From contig JALWJU010000159.1 of NCBI GenBank assembly GCA_026997055.1, forward strand, positions 1 to 6,857: DNA of 6,857 nucleotides, given 5' to 3'. Below are positions 1-6,417 of this stretch, piece by piece (the first letter of the stretch is position 1; each line of letters starts with the position of its first letter). Below the pieces are notes generated by a model. The model ran no database searches, was not told the origin of the DNA, and was given only the letters and a program-made list of their open reading frames with translations. This DNA comes from Paracoccaceae bacterium (GTDB lineage Bacteria; Pseudomonadota; Alphaproteobacteria; Rhodobacterales; Rhodobacteraceae). Both the position numbers and the translations under genes were made by a program.

Positions 1-27
1 CCGTGTGCTTCTCCGGTGCCGGGCCGC

Positions 28-2229
28 TCAGGCGGCGGCCTTCTCGCCCATGAAACGCTGGTAGAAGCCCTCGCCCCTTTCGGCCATTTCGCTGAGCAGG
101 GCGGGCGCGGCGAAGCGGGCACCGTGGCGGCGCTCCAGCCCCGCGCAGATCTCGACCGCGCGCGCGGCCCCGATCCGGTCGAGCCAGGAGAACGGCCCGC
201 CCGACCACGGCGCGAAGCCCCAGCCGAGGATCGCGCCCACATCGCCCTCGCGGATGTCTTCGAGCACCCCTTCCTCGAGCGCGCGCACCGCTTCGAGCAC
301 CTGCGCCATCATCAGCCGGTTCTGCACCTCTTCGAGCGCGGGCTGGGCCTCCGGCGCGGGGTATTTCTCGCGCAGCCCCGGCCAGAGGCGGCTGCGCTTG
401 CCGTTTTCATATTCGTAAAAGCCCGCGCCCGCCTTGCGCCCCAGCCGGCCCTGCTCGGCCATCCAGAAGATCACCTCGTCCACGGCGCTGTCGGGATAGG
501 CCTCGCCCATCGCCGCGCGGGTGGCCTTGGCGATCTTGACCGCAAGGTCGATCGAGGTTTCGTCCACCAGTTGCAGCGGGCCGACCGGGAAGCCGAGCAT
601 CCTGGCCGCGTGCTCCACCAGCGCCGGCTCCACGCCCTCGCCGACCATGCGGATGCCTTCGTTGAGGTAGGGGATGATGCAGCGATTGGCATAGAAGAAG
701 CGCGCATCGTTGACCACGATCGGGGTCTTGCGGATCTGGCGGGCGAAGTCGAGCGCCTTGGCCACGGCGCGCGCGCCGGTCTCTCTTCCCTTGATGATCT
801 CGACCAGCGCCATCTTCTCGACCGGGGAGAAGAAATGGATGCCGATGAACTGCTCTGGCCGCCGGCTCGCGCGGGCAAGCTCGGTGATCGGCAGCGTCGA
901 GGTATTGGTGGCAAAGATGCAGTCCTCGCCCGCCGCGGCTTCGGCCTTGGCGGTGACTTCGGCCTTGACGGCCGGGTCCTCGAACACCGCTTCCACGATC
1001 AGGTCTGAGCCCTTGAGCGCCGCGTAATCGGTGGTGGCGGTGATGCGGGCGAGCACCGCTTCCTTCTTTTCGGGCGTTGCCTTGCCGCGCTTGATGCCCT
1101 TGTCCATGTAGGCCTCGCTATAGGCGCGCCCGCGCTCGGCGGCTTCCTGGGACTGGTCGATCAGCACCACCTCGATCCCGGCCATGGCCGAGACCAGCGC
1201 GATGCCCGCCCCCATCATCCCAGCGCCCAGCACGCCGAGCTTTTGCACCCGCTGATCGGCCACGCCCTCGGGGCGCACCGCGCCCTTTTCCAGCGCCTGC
1301 TTGTTGATGAACAGCGAGCGGATCATGGCCGAGGAAGAGGGGTCCATGATCACCTTGGTGAACCAGCGCGCTTCGACCCTCAGCGCCGTGTCGAAAGGCA
1401 CCAGCGCCCCCTCATAGGCCGCCGCCAGCAGCGCCTTGGCCGCCGGATAGACGCCCTGGGTCTTGCCGAGGATCATGGCATTGGCGCCGACATAGGTCTG
1501 GAAACCGGCAGGCGTATAGGGCGCGCCGCCGGGCATCTTGTAGCCCTTCTTGTCCCACGGCTTGACGATATCTTCATCGGTGGCGGCGAGCACCCATGCC
1601 CTGGCGCGCGCGAGCAGCTCGCCCGCCGGCACCACCTCGTCCACCAGCCCGGCCTCAGCGGCCTTGGCCGGGGCCAGCGCCTTGCCCTCGAGCAGGAAGG
1701 GAGCCGCGGCCATGGCGCCCATCTTGCGCACCAGTCGCGTGGTGCCGCCGCCGCCGGGGAAAATGCCGACCATGATCTCCGGCAGGCCGATCTTGGCCTT
1801 GGGATTGTCGGCGGCAAAGATGCGGTGGCAGGCCAGTGGCAGTTCGAGCCCGATCCCCATGGCGGTGCCGGTGAGCGCGGCGGCGATGGGCTTGCCGCCC
1901 TTGTTGGTCTTCGCATCCATCCCGGCGCGCTCGATCTTGCGCAATATGCCATGCATGTGCATCAGCCCCTCGAACACGCCGCGCGCAGGCTCGTCGCCGG
2001 CCTCGGCCTTGAGGCGGGCGAGCACGTTGAGGTCCATGCCCCCGGCAAAGCTGTCCTTGCCCGAGGTGATGACGATGCCCTTCACCGCCGCATCGCCAAG
2101 CGCCTTGTCGATCAGCGCGCTGAGCTCGTCGAAAGCCTCGAAGCTCATCACGTTCATGCTCTTGCCGGGGCAGTCCCAGGTCAGGGTGGCGACGCCCTCG
2201 GCGTCCACGTCATAGGTAAAATCGCTCAT
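28..2229 (-). CDS. fadJ: FadB/FadJ-type multifunctional enoyl-CoA hydratase / 3-hydroxyacyl-CoA dehydrogenase
   Basis: A 733-residue cytoplasmic enzyme that hydrates trans-2-enoyl-CoA and then oxidises the 3-hydroxyacyl-CoA with NAD+, normally in complex with a thiolase. Residues 1-200 form the crotonase domain: oxyanion-hole segment FAGGMDLN (61-68) and both catalytic glutamates, E129 (in MGIGLEL) and E151 (in IGLPE). The NAD-binding domain starts near 330 with GAGMMG (335-340) and D358 at the end of the second strand. The dehydrogenase catalytic pair is H465 (in GIHFFSPV) and E477, spaced as in E. coli FadB. GAGFYEYENGK (601-611) and the second C-terminal repeat (GWGFAPWSGGPFSW, 669-682) are intact. 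Length fits the family (E. coli FadB and FadJ are 729 and 714). The start is supported by AAGGAGA at 2236-2242, six nt before ATG. It lies 21 nt after the thiolase gene, its expected partner. Whether fadJ or fadB is the better name cannot be settled here. Confidence 0.96.
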   Translation of the reverse strand: MSDFTYDVDAEGVATLTWDCPGKSMNVMSFEAFDELSALIDKALGDAAVKGIVITSGKDSFAGGMDLNVLARLKAEAGDEPARGVFEGLMHMHGILRKIERAGMDAKTNKGGKPIAAALTGTAMGIGLELPLACHRIFAADNPKAKIGLPEIMVGIFPGGGGTTRLVRKMGAMAAAPFLLEGKALAPAKAAEAGLVDEVVPAGELLARARAWVLAATDEDIVKPWDKKGYKMPGGAPYTPAGFQTYVGANAMILGKTQGVYPAAKALLAAAYEGALVPFDTALRVEARWFTKVIMDPSSSAMIRSLFINKQALEKGAVRPEGVADQRVQKLGVLGAGMMGAGIALVSAMAGIEVVLIDQSQEAAERGRAYSEAYMDKGIKRGKATPEKKEAVLARITATTDYAALKGSDLIVEAVFEDPAVKAEVTAKAEAAAGEDCIFATNTSTLPITELARASRRPEQFIGIHFFSPVEKMALVEIIKGRETGARAVAKALDFARQIRKTPIVVNDARFFYANRCIIPYLNEGIRMVGEGVEPALVEHAARMLGFPVGPLQLVDETSIDLAVKIAKATRAAMGEAYPDSAVDEVIFWMAEQGRLGRKAGAGFYEYENGKRSRLWPGLREKYPAPEAQPALEEVQNRLMMAQVLEAVRALEEGVLEDIREGDVGAILGWGFAPWSGGPFSWLDRIGAARAVEICAGLERRHGARFAAPALLSEMAERGEGFYQRFMGEKAAA

Positions 2230-2250
2230 CTCGTCTCTCCTTGGCCCGCC

Positions 2251-3459
2251 TTACACGCGCTCGATGATGGTGCCCGCGCCCATGCCCGAGCCGATGCACA
2301 GCGTCGCCAGCCCGGTCTCGAGGTCGCGCCGCTCCAGCTCGTCGAGCAGGGTCGAAAGGATGATCGCCCCGGTCGCCCCCAGCGGGTGGCCCATGGCGAT
2401 GGCGCCGCCATTGACATTCACCTTGTCCATGTCGGCATCGAAATATTGCTGAAAGCGCAGCACCACCGAGGCAAAGGCCTCGTTGACCTCGAACAGGTCG
2501 ATATCGCCGAACTCCATCCCGGCGGCTGCCAGCACCCGCTCGGTGGCAGGGACCGGGCCGGTCAGCATGATCGTGGGGTCCGTGCCCACGCGCGAAGTGG
2601 CGCGGATGCGCGCGCGCGGCCTGAGCCCGTGGCGCTCGCCGAAGGCCTTGTTGCCGATCAGCACCGCGGCGGCGCCATCGGCAATGCCCGAGGAATTGCC
2701 GGCGTGATGCACATGCTCGATCTTCTCAAGCTCGGGGTATTTCAGGAGCGCCACCGCGTCAAAGCCCGGCATCTGCTCGCCCAGCGCCTTGAAGCTCGGA
2801 TTGAGCCCGGCCAGCGCCTGCATGTCGGTCTCGCGGATCATCTCGTCTTGTTCGAGGATCGAGAGGCCGTTCTGATCCCTGACCGTGAAGATGGTGCCGT
2901 CAAAGCGCCCCTCGGCGCGCGCCTCGGCGGCGCGCTTCTGGCTTTCGACCGCCAGCGCGTCGCAATCGTCGCGCGAGAAGCCATATTTCGTGGCGATGAT
3001 GTCGGCGGAAATCCCCTGGGGGACGAAATAGGTCTTCATCGCCAGGGTCGGGTCGGCGGCAATCGCGCCCCCGTCGCTGCCCATGGGCACCCGGCTCATG
3101 CTCTCGACCCCGCCGGCGATATAGGCGTCCCCCGCGCCGCCGCGCACCTGGTTGGCGGCCATGTTCACCGCCTCGAGGCCGGAGGCGCAGAAACGGTTGA
3201 TGGAGACGCCGGGGATCGATTCGTCAAGCTCGCTGTAGAGCACCGCCGAGCGCGCCAGACACGCGCCCTGCTCGCCGACCTGGGTGACATTGCCCCAGAT
3301 CACGTCCTCGACCGCGTGGCCCTCGAGATTGTTGCGCTCTTTCAGGGCATTGAGCGCCAGGGCAGAAAGGCGCACCGCGGGCACTTCGTGCAGGCTGCCG
3401 TCCTTCTTGCCCTTGCCGCGCGGGCTGCGCACGGCGTCGTAGATATAGGCTTCGTTCAT
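2251..3459 (-). CDS. fadA: Acetyl-CoA acyltransferase (3-ketoacyl-CoA thiolase)
   Basis: A 402-residue thiolase that cleaves 3-ketoacyl-CoA with free CoA to give acetyl-CoA and a shortened acyl-CoA, the last step of each beta-oxidation turn. The catalytic set is complete: nucleophile C91 in NRFCASGLEA (88-97), the NEAFA segment at 326-330, H358 in GGAIAMGHPLGATGA (351-365) and C388 in LCIGSGMGAGTII (387-399). The AGNSSGIADGAAA loop (253-265) is also typical. Length matches FadA-type degradative thiolases. ATG at 3459 is preceded by AAGGAGA (3465-3471). The gene starts 19 nt after the GST-like gene and ends 21 nt before the FadB/FadJ-type gene, so the three are almost surely cotranscribed and the last two probably form an alpha/beta complex. 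A biosynthetic acetoacetyl-CoA thiolase (PhaA type) is less likely because of the FadJ partner; substrate chain length cannot be read from sequence. Confidence 0.95.
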   Translation of the reverse strand: MNEAYIYDAVRSPRGKGKKDGSLHEVPAVRLSALALNALKERNNLEGHAVEDVIWGNVTQVGEQGACLARSAVLYSELDESIPGVSINRFCASGLEAVNMAANQVRGGAGDAYIAGGVESMSRVPMGSDGGAIAADPTLAMKTYFVPQGISADIIATKYGFSRDDCDALAVESQKRAAEARAEGRFDGTIFTVRDQNGLSILEQDEMIRETDMQALAGLNPSFKALGEQMPGFDAVALLKYPELEKIEHVHHAGNSSGIADGAAAVLIGNKAFGERHGLRPRARIRATSRVGTDPTIMLTGPVPATERVLAAAGMEFGDIDLFEVNEAFASVVLRFQQYFDADMDKVNVNGGAIAMGHPLGATGAIILSTLLDELERRDLETGLATLCIGSGMGAGTIIERV

Positions 3460-3478
3460 GGTCTTCTCCTTGCAGGAT

Positions 3479-4114
3479 TCAGGCGCGGTCAGCGGGGCTG
3501 CCGGGCATCAGGTCATAGGGGTGCTTCCAGCCGGGCGTGGCGGCGATGCGCTCGAGCCAGGCGTCGATATGGGGCCAGTCGGCGCGCTCGAAGCCGAAGG
3601 GCTCCGGGTAGTAGAGATAGCCGCAGCAGGAAAGATCGGCGATGGTGAGCCGGTCGCCGACCAGGTATTCGCGATCGGCAAGCGCGCGGTTCAGCACCTT
3701 GTAGGCGCTTTTCAGCCGCGCCTGCATGAAGTCGGTGACGGCCGGGTTGCGATGCTTTTCCGGCAGGAAGTTGAGCTGGAAACGCACGCCGCCGATCTGC
3801 GAGGAAAACTTGTGATTGTCCCAGAACTGCCAGCGCAGGATCTGGCGCCGCTCCTCGGCCGAGCGCCCGCCGAGCTTGCCGGACTTGGACGAAACATAGT
3901 CCTGGATGACGCCGGACTGGGACAGCACGATGTCGCCATCCTCCATCACCGGCACTTCGCCCATCGGGTTGAGGGCCAGGAATTCAGGGGTGCGGGTGGC
4001 GCCGTTGAAGAAATCGACAAAGACCGGCTCCCAGTCGAGCCCGGAAAGCTCGAGCGCGAGCGCCGCCTTGTAGGCATTGCCGCTTTCGCCGAAACAGTGG
4101 AGCTTGATGGTCAT
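3479..4114 (-). CDS. Glutathione S-transferase-like protein
   Basis: A 211-residue soluble protein with the two-domain GST layout. Residues 1-77 look like the thioredoxin-fold domain: SGNAYK (11-16) near the N terminus, where GSTs of this type carry the glutathione-activating Ser/Asn, then NPMGEVPVMEDG (49-60) with cis-Pro P55, and SQSGVI (65-70), the glutamyl-binding segment. The helical domain includes the conserved folding motif LVGDRLTIADLS (151-162), with an unusual Cys-Cys pair at 163-164. Length is normal and nothing is truncated. ATG at 4114 is preceded by AAGGAA (4121-4126) six nt upstream. It is the first gene of the GST-thiolase-FadJ unit, ending 19 nt before the thiolase start. 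Substrate is unknown. A role in removing electrophilic or peroxidised acyl intermediates is only inference from location; such GSTs can also have lyase or isomerase activity. Confidence 0.9.
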   Translation of the reverse strand: MTIKLHCFGESGNAYKAALALELSGLDWEPVFVDFFNGATRTPEFLALNPMGEVPVMEDGDIVLSQSGVIQDYVSSKSGKLGGRSAEERRQILRWQFWDNHKFSSQIGGVRFQLNFLPEKHRNPAVTDFMQARLKSAYKVLNRALADREYLVGDRLTIADLSCCGYLYYPEPFGFERADWPHIDAWLERIAATPGWKHPYDLMPGSPADRA

Positions 4115-4141
4115 GCCGTGTTCCTTGTGTTGAGGGTGGAG

Positions 4142-4170
4142 CCGGGGGTTTCACACCCCCGGACCCCCGT
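4142..4170. other. Hairpin with two alternative 3' arms upstream of the GST gene
   Basis: CCGGGGGT (4142-4149) pairs perfectly with ACCCCCGG (4155-4162) across a 5-nt loop. The adjacent ACCCCCGT (4163-4170) could pair with most of the same arm, so two exclusive folds exist. No T run follows in either direction, so it is not a standard terminator. It would lie in the 5' leader of the GST mRNA if transcription starts upstream of it. It may simply be the head of repeat copy 1. Confidence 0.5.
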
Positions 4171-4193
4171 GGAGTATTTATGCCAAGATGAAG
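4171..4193 (+). repeat. REP-like intergenic element, copy 1
   Basis: The 23-bp segment begins GGAGTATTTATGCC and ends AAGATGAAG on the plus strand. It is preceded by a C-rich head (4155-4170) with tandem ACCCCCGG/ACCCCCGT. An inverted copy lies at 4327-4349 with 20 of 23 positions identical. I recall similar elements as frequent between genes in Rhodobacteraceae genomes; that is memory, not something this window can show. Confidence 0.65.
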
Positions 4194-4214
4194 TAACCGA
4201 ATATTAACAATAAT
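4194..4214 (-). promoter_or_regulatory. AT-rich patch, possible promoter of the GST-thiolase-fadJ unit
   Basis: A 21-bp stretch with only four G or C bases inside an otherwise very GC-rich region, located 80-100 nt upstream of the GST start. On the minus strand it contains TTGTTAATATT, where TAATAT could serve as a -10. I find no convincing -35 at proper spacing and no clear MerR-type palindrome. It is offered only because a promoter is expected here, between a probable terminator and the first gene of the next unit. Confidence 0.3.
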
Positions 4215-4268
4215 GGGCTACGAATCGGGGTGCGGTACAGGCTGGAGAGCCGATGACCGCCCAAGGTG

Positions 4269-4310
4269 AAAACCGCCCCCCCGCTCCGTGCAATGCGCCT
4301 GAGCGGGGGG
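4269..4310 (-). terminator. Candidate Rho-independent terminator after the small RHH-like gene
   Basis: A perfect 10-bp GC-rich stem, CCCCCCGCTC (4277-4286) with GAGCGGGGGG (4301-4310). The 14-nt loop can fold further (4288-4291 with 4295-4298, including one G-T pair). Read on the minus strand, four T residues (4269-4272) follow four nt after the stem. The T run is short, so termination may be partial. It sits 77 nt past the stop of the 70-residue gene and would separate the two transcription units. On the plus strand the nearest T run is 16 nt from the stem, so minus is the better direction. Confidence 0.6.
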
Positions 4311-4326
4311 TGTCTTGCGCCCCTGT

Positions 4327-4359
4327 TTTCATCTTGGCCCAAATACTCCCGCCGGAGGC
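4327..4359 (-). repeat. REP-like intergenic element, copy 2 (inverted)
   Basis: Read on the minus strand this is GCCTCCGGCG (4350-4359), then GGAGTATTTGGGCC and AAGATGAAA, matching copy 1 at all but three of the 23 core positions. Its 5' head differs from copy 1 (GCCTCCGGCG rather than the C-rich tract). The two copies face each other across 133 nt that contain the candidate terminator hairpin. Confidence 0.65.
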
Positions 4360-4386
4360 TCCCCAAACTGGCCGCTTGTCCTGCCG

Positions 4387-4599
4387 TCATCTCTTGCGCG
4401 CCTCCAGTTCGGAATTGAACAGGCGCAGCCGGTGGGTGAGGCGCTCGCTGTCGGTTATGCTGTCGAAGTGCTCGAACAGGAAGGAAAGCGCCTCGCCCTC
4501 GTCCAGCCCCGCCTCGTGGGCAAAGCGCCTGAGGCGGCGGTAGCCGTCTTCGGTCATGGCCACCGGGAAGCGGCGGGTGAGGCGGAAGCGTTTGGGCAT
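4387..4599 (-). CDS. Small ribbon-helix-helix-like protein, function unknown
   Basis: A 70-residue, strongly basic and charged protein that I do not recognise by name. Its pattern fits a ribbon-helix-helix DNA-binding fold: an N-terminal basic strand (KRFRLTRRFPVAM, 3-15), helix A (TEDGYRRLRRFAHEAG, 16-31), a turn, helix B (DEGEALSFLFEHFDSI, 33-48), then a charged tail (49-70). No Cys, signal peptide or membrane segment is present. It looks genuine because the dehydrogenase stop codon is embedded in its ribosome binding site (GAGGAGA, 4604-4610), with ATG at 4599 only 9 nt after that stop, and its base composition matches its neighbours. It is the last gene of the MerR-dehydrogenase unit and is followed by a candidate terminator. 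It could be a small transcription factor or an antitoxin-like protein without a toxin; the fold is inference from sequence pattern alone. Confidence 0.72.
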   Translation of the reverse strand: MPKRFRLTRRFPVAMTEDGYRRLRRFAHEAGLDEGEALSFLFEHFDSITDSERLTHRLRLFNSELEARKR

Positions 4600-4603
4600 C
4601 GGG

Positions 4604-4611
4604 TCTCCTCA
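4604..4611 (-). promoter_or_regulatory. RBS overlapping stop codon (translational coupling)
   Basis: On the minus strand the dehydrogenase TGA (4609-4611) runs straight into GAGGAGA (4604-4610), giving TGAGGAGA, with the next ATG four nt further. Ribosomes ending on the dehydrogenase would sit on the binding site for the 70-residue protein, which suggests coupled translation and decides the start of that small gene. Confidence 0.75.
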
Positions 4612-6387
4612 GAAATCCTCGGGCGCGAGCGCCATCACCGGGTCCGCGCCCGAAAGGATGCGGGCGAGGTGCATCCGGGTGGCGGGCAGCTGGCGTGCGG
4701 CATAATAGCGCGCGGTGGCGAGCTTTGTCTCGTAAAACGCCGCGTCAGTCGTGCCCGAGGCCAGCGCCGCGCTGGCCGCCGCCCCCATCCGCGCCCACAT
4801 GTAGCCCAGCGCCACATGGCCGAACAGGTGCAGAAAGTCGGTCGAGCCGGCCAGCGCCGCGTTGGGGTTCTTCATGCCGTTTTCCATGAAGAACATGACC
4901 GCCGCCTGCAGGTCCTTGGAGGCGGATTTGAGCGGGTCGAGCAGGCTTTCCTTCAGCGCCGGGTCGTCTTCATGCGCCTTGATGAAGCCCTTGACGCGCT
5001 CGAAGAAGCCCATCATCGGCTTGCCGCCATCGGCGGCGAGCTTGCGGCCCACGAGGTCGAGCGCCTGCACGCCGTTGGCGCCTTCGTAGATCATGGTGAT
5101 GCGCGCGTCGCGCACATACTGGCTCATCGGGTGCTCTTCGATATAGCCGTGCCCGCCGAAGATCTGCTGGGCCTGGACGCAGGATTCGAAGCCCTTGTCG
5201 GTCTGGAAGCCCTTGATCACCGGGGTCAGCAGCGAGATCAGCCCGTGGGCCTCCTGGTCGCCGGTGCGGCTGGCGCGGTCGATAAGCTGGGCGCCCCAGA
5301 AGGTGAGCGCGCGCGCGCCCTCGACGAAGCTCTTCTGGTCCATCAGCGCCCGGCGCACATCCGGGTGCACGATCAGCGGATCGGCCGGCCCGTCCGGGTT
5401 GACCGGCCCGGTGACGGCGCGCCCCTGCAGGCGCTCCTGCGCATAGGCGCGCGCGGCCTGGTAGGCGGCCTCGGCCAGCGCGTAGCCCTGCAGGCCGACG
5501 CCGATGCGCGCTTCGTTCATCATCGTGAACATGGCCTTGAGCCCCTTGTTTTCCTCGCCCAGGAGGGTGCCCACCGCGCCGTCGAAATTCATCACGCAGG
5601 TGGCGCTGCCGTGGATGCCCATCTTTTCCTCGAGCGCGCCGACGCTGACGCCGTTGGCAGCGCCAACGCTGCCGTCTTCGTCGATCAGATATTTGGGCAC
5701 GATGAAGAGCGAGATGCCCTTCGTGCCCGCCGGCGCGCCGGCGATGCGGGCGAGCACGAGGTGGATCACGTTTTCGGCGAGGTCGTTGTCGCCCGCCGAG
5801 ATGAAGATCTTGGTGCCGGTGATCCTGTAGGTGCCGTCGCCCTGCGGCTCGGCTTTGGTGCGCAGCAGGCCCAGATCGGTGCCGCAATGGGGCTCGGTGA
5901 GGTTCATGGTGCCGGTCCATTCGCAGCTGACCATCTTCGGCAGGTAGGTGGCTTTCTGCTGCTCGCTGCCATGGGCGCGGATGGTCGAATAGGCGGCATG
6001 GGTCAGGCCCTGGTACATGTTGAAGGCCATGTTGCTGCTCACCCACATCTCGCCCACGGCGGTGCCCAGCAGGTAGGGCATGCCCTGGCCGCCATATTCC
6101 GGGTCGCAGTCAAGGCCGGTCCAGCCGCCCTGGCGCATCTGCTCGAAGGCCGCCCTGAAGCCCGTGGGGGTGTGCACGGCGCCGTCTTCGAGCCGGCAGC
6201 CCTCGCGGTCGCCCGTGCGGTTGAGCGGCGCGAGCACGTCGCGGGCGAGCTTGCCGGCCTCTTCCAGGACGGCGGCGGTGAAGTCGGGGCTCATCTCCTC
6301 GTAGCCGGGGATGTCGGCGCCGGGGGCTTCGAGCACCTCGTTGAGCAAAAAGGCCATGTCGCGGGCGGGCGGGGTGTAGGTGGTCAT
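4609..6387 (-). CDS. Acyl-CoA dehydrogenase, long (~590 aa) FadE/DmdC-like family
   Basis: A 592-residue FAD enzyme that oxidises an acyl-CoA to the trans-2-enoyl-CoA and passes electrons to electron-transfer flavoprotein. The N terminus (MTTYTPPARDMAFLLNEVL) is characteristic of the long family with an extra N-terminal segment. The flavin/substrate signature is NLTEPHCGTDLG (162-173), then ITGTKIFISAGD (189-200). The C-terminal helical core has QQIFGGHGYIEEHP (407-420) and the catalytic base E435 in MIYEGANGVQALD. Residues about 465-592 form the extra C-terminal helical domain that distinguishes this group from 380-residue acyl-CoA dehydrogenases. It starts 30 nt after the MerR gene and its stop overlaps the ribosome binding site of the 70-residue gene. 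The same family contains DmdC, the 3-methylmercaptopropionyl-CoA dehydrogenase of DMSP breakdown; the neighbours suggest general fatty acyl-CoA oxidation, but substrate is unresolved. Confidence 0.94.
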   Translation of the reverse strand: MTTYTPPARDMAFLLNEVLEAPGADIPGYEEMSPDFTAAVLEEAGKLARDVLAPLNRTGDREGCRLEDGAVHTPTGFRAAFEQMRQGGWTGLDCDPEYGGQGMPYLLGTAVGEMWVSSNMAFNMYQGLTHAAYSTIRAHGSEQQKATYLPKMVSCEWTGTMNLTEPHCGTDLGLLRTKAEPQGDGTYRITGTKIFISAGDNDLAENVIHLVLARIAGAPAGTKGISLFIVPKYLIDEDGSVGAANGVSVGALEEKMGIHGSATCVMNFDGAVGTLLGEENKGLKAMFTMMNEARIGVGLQGYALAEAAYQAARAYAQERLQGRAVTGPVNPDGPADPLIVHPDVRRALMDQKSFVEGARALTFWGAQLIDRASRTGDQEAHGLISLLTPVIKGFQTDKGFESCVQAQQIFGGHGYIEEHPMSQYVRDARITMIYEGANGVQALDLVGRKLAADGGKPMMGFFERVKGFIKAHEDDPALKESLLDPLKSASKDLQAAVMFFMENGMKNPNAALAGSTDFLHLFGHVALGYMWARMGAAASAALASGTTDAAFYETKLATARYYAARQLPATRMHLARILSGADPVMALAPEDF

Positions 6388-6417
6388 GTCTGTCTCTGTC
6401 TCCGGTTGGCGGATGGG
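6388..6417 (-). promoter_or_regulatory. Dehydrogenase leader with displaced RBS and hexamer repeat
   Basis: The 30-nt spacer between the MerR stop and the dehydrogenase ATG. The only Shine-Dalgarno-like sequence is GGAG (6400-6403), 12 nt before ATG, longer than the usual 5-9. Read on the minus strand the gap is filled by about two and a half copies of GAGACA (6388-6402). No promoter is visible, consistent with readthrough from the MerR gene. The start is still preferred because the encoded N terminus is family-typical. Confidence 0.5.

Noticed and set aside
16..1008. 330-codon open frame on the plus strand opposite fadJ
   Set aside because: Opposite a catalytically complete enzyme, with shadow-type composition and no family motif.
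1243..3648. 801-codon open frame on the plus strand, antisense to fadJ, the thiolase and the end of the GST gene
   Set aside because: It runs across three well-supported genes, has no recognisable domain and is rich in His, Arg, Gly and Ala, as expected for the complement of GC-rich coding sequence.
4142..4162. Terminator for either strand
   Set aside because: The 8-bp stem is strong, but no T run follows on either strand.
4171..4349. Insertion sequence or attachment site bounded by the inverted repeats
   Set aside because: The 133 nt between the arms have no transposase or recombinase frame, and I see no target-site duplication.
4178..4390. 70-codon minus-strand frame starting in an ATGA overlap with the stop of the RHH-like gene
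   Set aside because: The overlap is suggestive of coupling, but the frame reads through both repeat copies and the terminator hairpin and shows no protein-like pattern. Conservation of the frame in relatives would be needed to revive it.
4387..4599. Antitoxin of a toxin-antitoxin pair
   Set aside because: The fold pattern would fit, but no toxin-sized partner gene lies next to it; the neighbours are metabolic genes and a gene-free gap.
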